Below are positions 35,501 through 47,500 of a stretch of 64,000 bases of DNA, piece after piece. The position numbers were made by a program, and so were the translations under genes. The DNA lies in assembly GCA_017506865.1 (NCBI GenBank), contig JAFCMP010000401.1:806001-870000 (forward strand), given 5' to 3'. The notes below the pieces were generated by a model. That model was not told the DNA's origin. It was given only the letters and a program-made list of their open reading frames with translations, and did not search any database. Position 1 is the stretch's first letter, and each line of letters begins with the position of its first letter. This DNA is from Tribonema minus. Lineage: Eukaryota > Sar > Xanthophyceae > Tribonematales > Tribonemataceae.

Positions 35501-38500
35501 GTCTTTGGCACCTGGGCGCACCTGACAACTGCAGAGGTCCCACACATCCTCTGCATCCCACTACAGTAACTACACTCCACCACCGTAGCTCAAATTACCC
35601 GTCACATTGCCCCCCCCCACAACCCCTCACGGCAGGTGGTCATCCCCGAATGCTGCAAGGACATGATAGCACTCTACTACTTGATAGTACACATCAGAAT
35701 CATTGTTCATGCAGCCCGTCATGTGTATCCCCGCCCTGCTACACCCGGGCACTTGTGCTGACATTGCCCGTCACGACCCTCTGACCCCCCATGGTAGCTG
35801 GTCATCGCCGACTGCTGCAATGACCCGATGCACTTGGAGCACCTGGCCGCAGTCTGTCTGTGTTGCTGCACGTGACACTGTTGCCCGCATTCCGATGATG
35901 TAAACCCCCATCCTACTACACTCAAGTACCCGTGCTAACGTTGACCTCCACCCCCCACCCCCCCAGCCCCCGGGCCAGCTGGTCATCCCCGACTACTGCA
36001 AGGACCGGACGCACATGGAGCACCTGGCTGAAGTCTGGCTGTGTTGCCGCACGTCATGCTGTTGCTCACATCTATTTTTACACCCCACCCTAATACACCA
36101 AAGTACTAGTGCTAATGGTACCGCCCCCCCCCCCCCCCTCCCCTGCCCCCCCCCCTCCCCGGGCCAGCTGGTCATCCGCGACCACTGCAAGGACCCGATG
36201 CACTGAGAACAGCTGACCTCAGTCTGGCTGTGTTGCTGCACGTCATGCTCTTGCTCTTCTTCCACTTGTTTATACCCCAACCCCACTACACCAAAGTACT
36301 AGCGCTAATGTTACCCTCCCCCCAACACCCCCCCCCCGTGCCCCCCGGGCCAGCTGGTCATCCCCGACTACTGCAAGGACCCGACGCACCCGGAGCACCC
36401 CACGGCGGGCTGGCTGCGGCGCCGCAAGGCCAACCGTACCTCCTTCTCGGGCGACTACGTGCGCCGCTTTTTCCGCCTCGAGTCGGACGGCGACGGGCGC
36501 TACGCGCTCTACTACTCGCACGAGCTGTGCGAGGACTCGCGACTCATGACTCGCGTGCCGATCGTGGAGGGCACGCGCGTCGTCACGCCGCAGATGCTCG
36601 CGCCGCCGACGCCGTTCGCGCTGTCCATCGCCGTCAACCGCGTGAGCGACTTCTCGTTCCCGACCGTGTCGGAGCTCGCCGCGTGCGCGACGCTCGGTGA
36701 GAGCGCGGGGCACGTGTTGAAGTGTGTGTTGATGTTGATATTGAGGTTGTGCTTGAGGTTCATGTTGTTGTTGTCAATGGCTCATTGCCGTCAATGACGT
36801 CAGCGATTGTATTTCAATCGTGTTGGAGCTCGCCGCGTCCACGACGCTCGCTGAGAGAGCGGTGCGTGCATTGAAGTATGTCGGGAAGAGTATATTGAGG
36901 TTGGAGTTGCGGATCATGTTGTTAGTGGTAGTGACAACGGCTCATTGCATTGCAGAGAGGCACGGTGTCGGGCCACGTCAGTGCACTGTCCGCTGTGCGT
37001 ACGAACTCCTGTTACAATCCACTTCTGGGGCATATGATCAATGGCTACATGGCATTTTGTCAAGGCTCGAGGCACCGCAGCTGCTCTGACATCAGCGGTG
37101 CTGCCTCTCTGCGTGAGCGCGACTCATAATAGCGCAGTCCATAGGCAATGGATGACCAGCTGGTCACCACCGTGGCACATGGTGTGTCAAGATACTTGCA
37201 CCGTCCATTACTACCATGCGCGCAACGCTGCCGACGCCCGTGCGGCATGCAGCATCAGCAAACGACACCAAGTCTGTCACCTCGTGCCAGATGACTTGCT
37301 CCAGCAAGTACTCGCGCAGCTGAGTTATTGAGTCGCTGCCCCGCTGACATCACAAATTATTCCACACTGCATTCAGTCTCCGTGATGCAGCCATATCAGA
37401 AGGGCACCTGACTCCCCCCATCCCTTTCTTATGTCATCGTTCAGCATCCAATGCGATGCCGCAGCGCGATGATAGGGCGCTTGGGGATAAAAACACGGCT
37501 AGAGTTAGGGTCAGAGCTAGGGTTAGGGTGAGGTTTACCGAGCGCCAACCTTTGCTGTTGTACACGCCGGCCGCCGCGCCCCCCCCGCAGGCACGCAGCG
37601 CCAGCGCACCAAGTCCATCATCCCGCGCCAGACGACCGAGTTCAACGCGCAGCTGCTGCTGCCCGTGCCCGCCGACCTCCTCGCGCACGCGAACGACTCC
37701 GTCACGACCGTCAACATTGGCTGGTTCGGCGAAGAAGTCGCGGTGCCGCCGCGGCGCGACGACGGCGGCGCGGCGCCGCGCCTGCTGCTAAGCGTCCACG
37801 ACACAAGCAGCGCGAGCGGCGGCGAGGTGGCGCTCGCGCGCGCGAGCGTGCCGTTCGCGTCGCTGCCGTTCGGGCGCCCCGTGGACCTGAAGTTGCCGCT
37901 GGAGGGGCTCACTTCCAACGGCGCGGAGATCTCGGTGCGTTGTGGCCGTAGCCCTAGAAGCCCAGTATAAATCCCAACATTGGTCCTGATCCCTGACCAA
38001 TGATGATGCGCTAATGCTGTATGCAAGCGCATCGGGCGCGGCGGTGATGGCGTGATGTGGTGGTGCCTAACCCTGACATTAATTCTAACCCTAACCGCGA
38101 CGCATGATTTGATTGTGCCTGGTGCACAGCGTGTGCGTTTGCGGTTAGAGGCTGCGGTACATGTAGTTCTGTTGCGGTGGAGCGTAGTCTAGGGATGCTG
38201 AGGCTCAGCCGTGGGAAATGATGTTGCATGCTGCGCAGATTGATGCACCTGCCTACATCAAGCGATGCTGCGATAAATACCGCTACTGATTGCTTCCCCA
38301 CACCACGACAGCGCATAGTTTGAAACATTCCTTTCGTCGTGCTTTGTTCATACACCGGCACATGTGCGCAGGTAACTGCCACTCTGGTCGCCATGCGACG
38401 TACTGGCCGGTGCTCAGGGTTACCCCTAGCTAGGTCTGACCCGAGCCCTCGCTCTTGCCCTAACGCGCACTTGCAGGTCACTGTCGTCATGCGGCCGTTA

Positions 38501-41500
38501 CGGAGGCTTGGCCCAAACCTTAACCTCAATCTTAACCCTAGCTCGCACCCCTGTCCCTGATCACATGCTGCGTGTAGGTCACCGTCACGATGCGGGGCCT
38601 CGGCCAGTACAAGACGGCATGGCCCGCGTGGCCCTCACCCTATCCTCAACCTTAACCCTAACTCTAACCCCAGCCCTAACCCTTAATTCTGACCATGCTG
38701 CCACTCTGCGTGCAGGTCACCGGCACAATGCGGCGGCTCGGCCAGTACAAGACGGCGTTACCCTTGCAACCCTAACCGTGAAATTTGCTGAAAAGTTTAT
38801 CATGGCCCCAACCCCTCACCATGCTGGCATGCTGCGTGCAGGTCACCGTCACAATGGGGTGGCTTGGCCAGTACAAGACGGCGTGGCCCGCGCGACCCTA
38901 CACCCGACCTCAACTCTAACCTTCGCCCCAGCCCTCACCCCTGATCCTTACCATATCACTATTTTCTGTGCAGGTCACCGGCACCATGCGACGCCTTGGC
39001 CAGTACAAGACGGCGTGGCCCTAACCCCTTAATGCTAGCCCTCAACCCCAGCCCTCACCCCTAATCCTGACCATGCATATTGCCATTCTGCCGCCCCAGG
39101 TCACCTTCACATACCCAAACAGCGTGGCCTGTGTAGCTTTTACCCTCACCTCAACCCTAACCCTAACGATAGCCCTCACCCCTAACCCTAACCGTATATC
39201 CACTTTGCGTTCAGGTCACCGTCACAATGCGACGCCTGGGCCAGTACAAGACGGCGTGGCCCGCGCGCAAGACGCGCGTCATCCAGACCACCAACCCTAA
39301 CCCTAATTCCAGCCCTCACCCCTAACCCTAACTGCAAATCCGGTTTGCATGCAGGTCACCGTCACAATGCGGCGCCTCGGCCAGTACAAGACTGCGTGGC
39401 CTGCTCGTAAGACGCGCGTCATCCAGACCACCAACTGCGCTGAGAAGGAGGACGACAAGTGGGAGGGGCAGTGCATGGTGCGCGCCGCGCCGCAGGGGCT
39501 AGAGGTCTACCGCCTGCCGGCACCGAGCAAGGACAACCCCTCGGTGAGCGCTGACGTTGTAGTTACTGTGGGGATCGCAGATAATTGAGAGTGTAGAAAC
39601 TGCAAGTCATGAATTTACATCGATCTAAGTTGCGGCGCAATGCGGTGGCCGATGTCTACGTCCTTCCGGCGCCAAGCAAGGACCACCCCTCGGTGAGCAT
39701 ATCCTTTTGTTAGATTGCAGCAACAACGAGGAGAGAAGCAGGGTTGTACGATTCTTGTCAATTGGAATACGGCGCGGTGCAGGAGCGCGAGGTGTACCGC
39801 CTGCCCGCGCCGAGCAAAGACACCCCCTCGGTGAGCGCTGACATTGTAGTTGCTGCAGTTCGGGTGGCGCTGCCGTTGCGCACCCTGCTTGTGTCTGGGC
39901 TTCGAGGCAGGGGTACAGCGAGCCCGCATGGAGCCCACTTATCAGGAGGTGATCAACCATTGCGTCATGAACGAGTGAATCAGTGCTCAGAGATGGCACC
40001 ACCGCCGCAGCACACCCTCTCACCTGCGCACCGCAACAAGTGCTCCTCCCGCACCCTACTTGCTCATCACTGCAATGAATGGGCCGTGAATGTGTGATTC
40101 ACTGCTCGGTGGCGCTCTGCACCGCAGCGCACCTTCGTCCGCAGCTCTCACTTGCACATCATCCCAAGTGCTCATCCCTAACCCTAATTTCAACCGCAAA
40201 CCCCAATGGCGCTCCCCGTACCTGCCCATGCAGCCCGTCGTCGACTACAGCAAGCCCGCTGCCGTGGTGGACTACTACAGCATCGAGGCCATCACCGCCG
40301 TCAATGAGTCGACGCTCGACGTCGCCGTCATAATCGAGGCGACCATGGGCTTGGGCGGGCCCGATGGCGGCATCAGCAGCGCCGGCGCCGTGGAGAAGCG
40401 GACGCTGAGCCCCGCTGCCACGCAGGGGGGGCTGGGGTTCGGTGGGCGCGCGCCGCGTGTGCGCAACGCGCAGCGGCGCATGAGCTTCGGCATGGTCAAC
40501 ACCAAGGTGCGTGCACGGATGCAGTGTTTTTGTTCGATGAGCGGCTGTCGCTGGCGCCTTGACATACGACAAGACAGACATGAGGGCAAGGGGGTTGCGG
40601 GGGCAGTGGAGGCGGTAGCTAGGCAGCGCTGCCTCGCAGACATTGTGCTTTTCTTTGTGCCCGGTGCGACCGAAGGGGGCAAGAACCTCAGGCCGCCGCC
40701 CAATTGCGCAAGCCCATTTCATGCATCGACGCACGGCAATTTTATCCTGCAATCACAATATTCCCTGCTTCAGACCATATAGTGCCCTTGCTCACCCTAC
40801 TCTCCTCCCTTTCCTTGGACGGTTTTTCTGGTCGTAATGCAACTTCAACTTAGGGCAAGAGCCCGAGCCCGTCGCCCAAGGGCGTGGAGCCCAAGAAGAC
40901 GTGCGCGCACAACTACTTCATCCTCCGCATCACACCAACCCCCGCTTCAGAACCAAATGACAGTGCGCTGCGCTCGCATTCTAGGCTCACACTCCCCAGC
41001 TTTTACCTTCCGCTGAATTATGTCCATGATTGACTTCAACTTCAATACAGGGCAAGAGCCCGACCCCGTCGCCCAAGGGCGCGGAGCCCAAGAAGACGTC
41101 CGCGCACGACTACTTCATCCTGCGCATCACGCCGTGCCCCGCGGAGACGCTCAAGGACCTCATGCGCGAGCGCAAGTGGATGTTCCGCGACCGCTCCATG
41201 CTGCTCTACATCACGTACAAGCTCGACGCGATGCGCGCGGAGGCGGAGTCGCCGGAGGGCACGGGGCCCGTGTCATCCGACCCGCAGACCAAGTGAGTGA
41301 GTGAGTGAGTCTCTGGGGGAGTCCTTGGAGGGGCTGAGGCGGCGTGTAGTGCTTTGTGCGGGTGGCGGCTGCACCGCTTACCCCCTCTAGGGACACCAGC
41401 GTGCCCTAGGTTAGCCCTAGGAGTTAGAGTTAGGGTTTGGGTTGCGACGCCGCATGCCCAAACCCTAGTCCTAGCCCTATGCGTGGCGCATTGCATGCCT

Positions 41501-44500
41501 CAGTGCTGGCCCGCTCTTTCACTGCAAGCCGCAATAAGCACGCTTGTGCCACTGTTGAAATGAGGTCACCAAGGTAGCCAACCACCTTAAAAGGAGCAGG
41601 TGTGGCACTGAAAATTGAGTTGAGAGTAAGAAGCAAGTAGAGCAGCCGCCGCCGACTATCATTAGAACGGTGACATCAAGTGGCGCGTGCGCGCGCGCCG
41701 TCGCCAGTGGCTGTCGACAAGCTCAGTGGCTGATGATGCTACTTTCATCGCTGACCCCAACCTCAAGTGGCGGGGTATATCATGCCACTACCCAGGCCAA
41801 TCCCGCTCTGCTGCCACATACCTAGTCACATGTCCACACTACTCCATAAGGCACGTGAGCTGCAACACTAATCTCCGTCATGGCGCAGTCAGTGCCCGTC
41901 ACCTTTGCGGGCGCAATACTTCTATATATTACGAGTGCTCCCCAGGCGAAGCTCTTGACCCCCCCCCCTTCACCACGAGCTGTCGCTCTGACGTCACGTT
42001 TCACCGCTCTCCGCCGCTCGTCACGCGCGCGCCCCAGGGAGAAGCTCGCGCGCGCCGCCGCGGAGACGTACCGGCGCATCCGCACCAACATGGGCGAGAT
42101 CATCAAGACGGCCAACTGGAAGCACGCGCGCGCGGTCGGCTTCACGCAGGAGCACACGCGCATGTTCTTCCGCCTCCAGCGCCTCTCGTGCTACTTTGCC
42201 AAGCTCATCGAGTCCAAGGCGCGCCCGCTGTGGGCGCTCGACGCCGCGCCGGGGTGCGCGCCGGACCCGCGCCCGTTCGCGCGCCGCGACCTCGACGCCA
42301 TCTTCGCGTCGCAGTACGTGCAGGTATGCGTGCGACGGTGGCAGCGCTCAAAGTCATTGGCGGCCCGTTTTGAGTGATGCAACATTTGCTGAACAAAGGG
42401 AGAAGGTCAAAGTTGAACTTGAAGTTGAGGTTGACGTGCGCGCCGGACCCGCGCCCGTTCGCGCGCCGCGACCTCGGCGCGATATTCGTCTCGCAGTACG
42501 TGCAGGTATGCGCGGCGGTGGCAGTGAGCAAAACGACATTGGCGGTGGGCCTTGACTGGTGCACTGCGCCTGAAACAGTTGACAGATTGGGGAGCTGCAC
42601 TAAAAGAATAAAGTTGAAGTTGAAGTTGAGGGGGTACGCCGGACCTGTTCTCAACATCGCGTGCTGCAATCTTGTCGTCATCTCTGCGTCACGGTACACG
42701 CAGGCACTGAGGCCATTAGAGTGCGCCATGACAAATGCAGTGCGCCGACGAGGGGCTGTGAAAAATGTGAAAAGTCCTTGGTGCCGCCCCTGTGTGCACC
42801 ACGACCCCCCCCCCCCCCCACAGACGCAATCGCCATGTGTTGGTCGTACGAGCTACTTCGTGGTGATCGGCACCAGGTGCCCCGCAGCACAACAAGGCTG
42901 AGTGAGTCACCACGTCACACACAGAAGCTGAGCACTGCCATGTGCCCCGCAGCGCGCCAACGCTTAGCGAGTCACGATGTGGCGTACAGAAGCCAGAGTG
43001 CTAGCTCCTGACCCCAGGTCTGAATAACCCTAAAGCTACCTGGAAGGCTAACCTTGACCCATTCCCCCCCCGATGCGAAGCCGTGCTGCGCATTCAATTT
43101 GCGCCCGTCCTTGCTAGGCGGCCTATTAACACCAAGTTCACATTGCAGCGCGTGCACGTTTCTCCGCGGCAGCGCTTCTTCTGGTGCCCTGCGATGCATG
43201 CGTGTTGAGCATCCACTTCCCCCCAAACAAAAAGCCGCACGCGCTGCGGGCCCGGTGAGGGCAGCCGCTGCATGTCAACTCTCATGCTGCGCTGCACGGC
43301 CACACCTACTCAGCCCTAGCACGAGTCCCTGCCCTTCCCGTGGAATTGCTCGCTGCAATCAGCAGTGCACATGCCAATTGGCAGCAGGAAAAGCGTCACC
43401 CACAGTCCTGCATCGCTGAGCACTGAAACCTGCGTGTGCCCCCCCCCCCCCCCCCCCCCGTGTGCAGGGCGGCACCTTCGGCGCGGAGGCGCAGGGCATT
43501 GAGAACAGCGTCAAGGGCGTAGGGCACGCGCTGCGCGCGCTGCACCAGCGCATGGACGAGGTGAAGTTGTACTTCCACGACGACCCCGCGTCCATCGAGA
43601 CGGCGGCCAACACGGTCTTCGTGGAGTACTACCTGCGCTGCATCGGCGAGCTCGGTGAGCGCTGCTGCTGGACGCTGTATGGTGCTGTTTTTAGAGCTAA
43701 CCTAACCCTTAACCGTAACTGCTGGTAGTGCTAGGGGTTTTTTTGAGTGCTGGCAGTGCTGCTGCGTCCGCGCTCTTCAACGTCTGTCAAGCCACTGCCA
43801 GGGGAGTTGAATGCGATTGGCGCATACGCTTAAGGCACATCAGCAGCAACGCGTTTGTATGCACAGCGGCAAAACCGCTGTTGTCAAAATGTCGTACAAG
43901 CTCAGTTTGCCAACAAAATAAAGCATGTGCTCTCTAGGAGCTCATGTAGTAGGCAAGAAGGTATCTGTACATGACACAACCACATCACGCACATGGAGTG
44001 CGCCTGAAATGAGCCTTAGATCCCCCAGTGCATGCCCATCAAGATTGTCATTTGAGGTATTGCGCTTTGCAGAGGGGGTGGCCAACACATGAGCCGAACA
44101 TTACTAACCTCGTGACTGGTGCTTGACGTTGTGACACGACACGCGCCAACTGTTGAAGTTTCATGCCAACTGTTGAAGCTCTGTGCCAGCTTTTAGAGTG
44201 TTGCGCCAACTGTTGAATTTTACACCAACTGTTGAAGTGACGCCCCTCCCTCACACTGCGCGCGCAGGCGCGCACGTCATCAGCGACGAGGTCCTCCAGG
44301 AGGTGCCCATCGAGGTCGTGGTCGCCTTTGTGTGCTTCCTCGTGAAGCGCGACAAGTCGTTCCACGAGCTCCTCACCGAGCACGCCCTGGAGCCCGACCG
44401 CAACACCTTCCTCACCACCATCCTGTCCATCGACTCGATGCTGCGGCGGCTGACCAAGCGCACGGAGCTGGAGATCGTGGCGCAGGTGAGCGGGGCGGTT

Positions 44501-47500
44501 ACGCGAATGTGTAACCGACGGCCGGGACGGTGACACTGATGTGCATGAGGAACTGCAATGATGTCCGACCGCAATGCATCCTGGACACCGCGTCGGTGGT
44601 GCGACACACAATGCCTTAACAACAGTGTTCAGGCGAGCAATGGCCGATTTTTTGTTCATCATTGGACGTGTGGCATGCTTCAACCAGTTGCGCATGCGGC
44701 GATGCAGGAGGGCGACGCTGATGGCAGCATGAGGTGCCTAGCCTGAAATGCGAGCATGCCGCCAGCAAACACGGCAAGCTTTCCCGCCCCCCGCATACGT
44801 CATGAGTCCATTCCTCGGGCTGAAACCTGCATGCGGCCTGCACACATTGCACCGTTGCACAGCAACAGGTCCCCCCAGTGCAGCCACAACACGTTGCCCT
44901 CGTGGTCCGCCTTTCACATTGCATGTAAACCCAGCTACGCACCCCCCGCCCCCTCCCCCTGCATCCCACTGACCCCCTCCCCCCCCCCCCCGCCGACATC
45001 TGCGCAGTGGCCCAAGGAGGGTGACATTGAGGGTGACACGGGCCTGTACGTCGCGTCGCTGCTGGGCGACTGCTCCCCAGTGCAGCCACCACACAGTGCC
45101 CCGTGCACCGCCCTTCACATTGCACGTAAACCCAGCTACCCCCCCCCCCCCCCCCCATCTCACTGACACCCCCCCCCCCCCTTCCGTGCCTTTGCCATGC
45201 TGGCGCAGTGGCCCAAGGAGGGCGACATTGAGGGCGATGCAGGCCCGTACGTCGCGTCGCTGTTGGGCGACTGCTCCCCCGACGCGGGCGGCAAGCTGAG
45301 CACGCGCGCGCCCGAGGAGCTCATGCGCCTGCTGGAGAAGTACATGCAGCTCATCGTGAGCCAGTGCCAGGCGCGCGGCAACCTCGGTGAGCGCTGTCGA
45401 CGGCGTTGCTGAGTGTTGCTGCTGAGCGATGTGATCATGATGCTGAGCACTGAGGTGGAATTGGACACTGCGCACTGCTGCGATGGTCAAGAGTCCAGTC
45501 TCCCACTGCGCTGACGGCCGCGGCAAGTGACAGCAAGTGACTTGACTCTCGCCCTGTCGCGCCCGCACGCACGCACACAGGCGCCAAGGTCTTCAAGGCC
45601 ATGTTCGGAGCGCTGCCCTCGTACGCGTTCAACGCCGCGCACTATGTTGATACACAAGACTTGACGAAATGGCGCGCTTCACATGATGTGTGTTGTGACT
45701 TTTCTCAGCGCAACGCCTCAACCAGCTGTCAGTGTCACTCAAGACTGTCTGAGATAATCGCATGTGCACGTGTGCCGCACGCGAGCAGGCGCCAAGGTCT
45801 TTGAGGCCATGTTCGGAGCGCTGCCCTCGTACGCCTCCGACGCCGCGCACTATGTTGATGCACGAGATTTGACGAAATGCCGCACTTCACATGACGCACG
45901 CCGCGGCGCTCCTCAGCGCATCATCTTAACTCCCAGTGCTACTGCAGGTTGACTGACATCTCACCCGCCTGCGCCGCACGCACGCACACAGGCGCCAAGG
46001 TCTTCGAGGCCATGTTCGGAGCGCTGCCCTCGTACGCGGCCAACGCCGCGCGCACCATTGCGCTGCTCAACCACACGCCGTGCGCGTGGAACGCGGTGCG
46101 CTACCTCAGCGCGATCCTCAACGACATGAGCCGCTCCGGCGCGCTCAGCGACGCGCTGCTGGTGACCAATGCGGAGCACCTCGTGGGCGTCCCTGTGGTG
46201 AGTGACTCGTGCGATTTGATTCGGGGGGGGGGGGGGGGGGGGGGGGGAGATATATGTAGCGATTGATATGCGGTCCAGTGCGCTCAGCGACGCGCTGCTG
46301 GCGACCAACGCGGAGCACCTCGTAGGCGTGCCAGTGGTGAGTGTGACGTACAAGGGGGGGGGGGGGGGGGGGGGGTAGGCAGGCATGTAGCAATCCAAAT
46401 GCGCTCCGGCGCGCTCAGCAACACGCTGCTGGTGAGTGTGTCGGGGGGGGGGGGATACAAGGCGATGGGTGCCCGCTCGTCTCCAGCATCAGGCCGAGCA
46501 CGCTACAGCAGCAGCGCCGTTGCACGGTGATGCATTGTTCATGGCCGTATGGTGGCGCATCATTTCTGACAGCACAAGCACAGAGGCACGCAAGTTTTGA
46601 CTGACTTACACTGCAGTACGGTACCAGTCGCATGGGGGTGGGTAGACCTGCAGTCAACCAGACGGTTGTGAGACGTGTAGCTTTACTCATTGTAGCATGG
46701 AGATGTCGCTATGCACGGTGGTTGGGATTCATTCGCCCTCACGCAAGTCACATTGCACGATCCGCGACCCTGTCTCCTACTCTTACTCTTCGGCGCATTG
46801 CGCTCAGGACGTGACGGCAATATCGTCGGGCATCCGCGGAAGTGGCGTGGAGGTGGCCTGCCTGCTGGCAGACGTCGCACTGCAGCAGGTGGATGCCGTC
46901 TGCGCCAGCTTCTTCCAGGCGGAGGTGAGACGTGCTGCATATTGTACTTCAAACGTGGCCCAAGAAGCTTGAAGCTTGCCTTGGGGGGTAGGTAGGGTGC
47001 AGCTGCGCTGCAGCAGGTCGATGCCGTATGCGCGAGCTTCTTCCAGGCGGAGGTCAGGCACGTTGCTTCTCACTTCAACCCTACTTCAACTTTGTAGTTG
47101 GTAGGTGCTCTAGTAGGGCAGCGGCAGCAGGTGGACGCCGTCTGCGCCAGCTTCCTCCAGGCGGAGGTGAGGCGTGCTGCACCTTGAACTTCAAGTGAAC
47201 CTCAAGAGGTTCGAGAAAGTGCCTCGGGGGCAGGTAGGGTCTGAGAGCCCTCAAACTTCAGGAATCGTGCTTTGACTCATTCTTGCTGCGGATGTGGAGA
47301 ATGCCCAGCTGGCCGATGTCGTCCTGGAGGGTCCGTTGTCTCGTCAGATGACGTGGTATAACGTACAGACGTGCTGCTTGTGCATCTCAAGCCAGGGAAA
47401 AGGAGCATCTGTCAGGAAACCAGGATCATATGAATGCTGTCGTACATTAGTGGCTGAGAGCTTTGAGTGCCGCCATTGCACCTGCGGCTGCACACACCAC

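Noticed and set aside
38470-39420. CRISPR-like array of regular repeats
   Set aside because: The repeated part is coding edge plus splice acceptor, spacers are telomere-type sequence, and the setting is a eukaryotic intron.
39349-39588. Stand-alone 79-codon gene
   Set aside because: It is exon 8 of the Sec6-like gene read through its acceptor and donor.
35132-42323. DOCK-family exchange factor (C2 plus PH)
   Set aside because: No DHR2-like region was recognised, and the C-terminal half fits Sec6 better.
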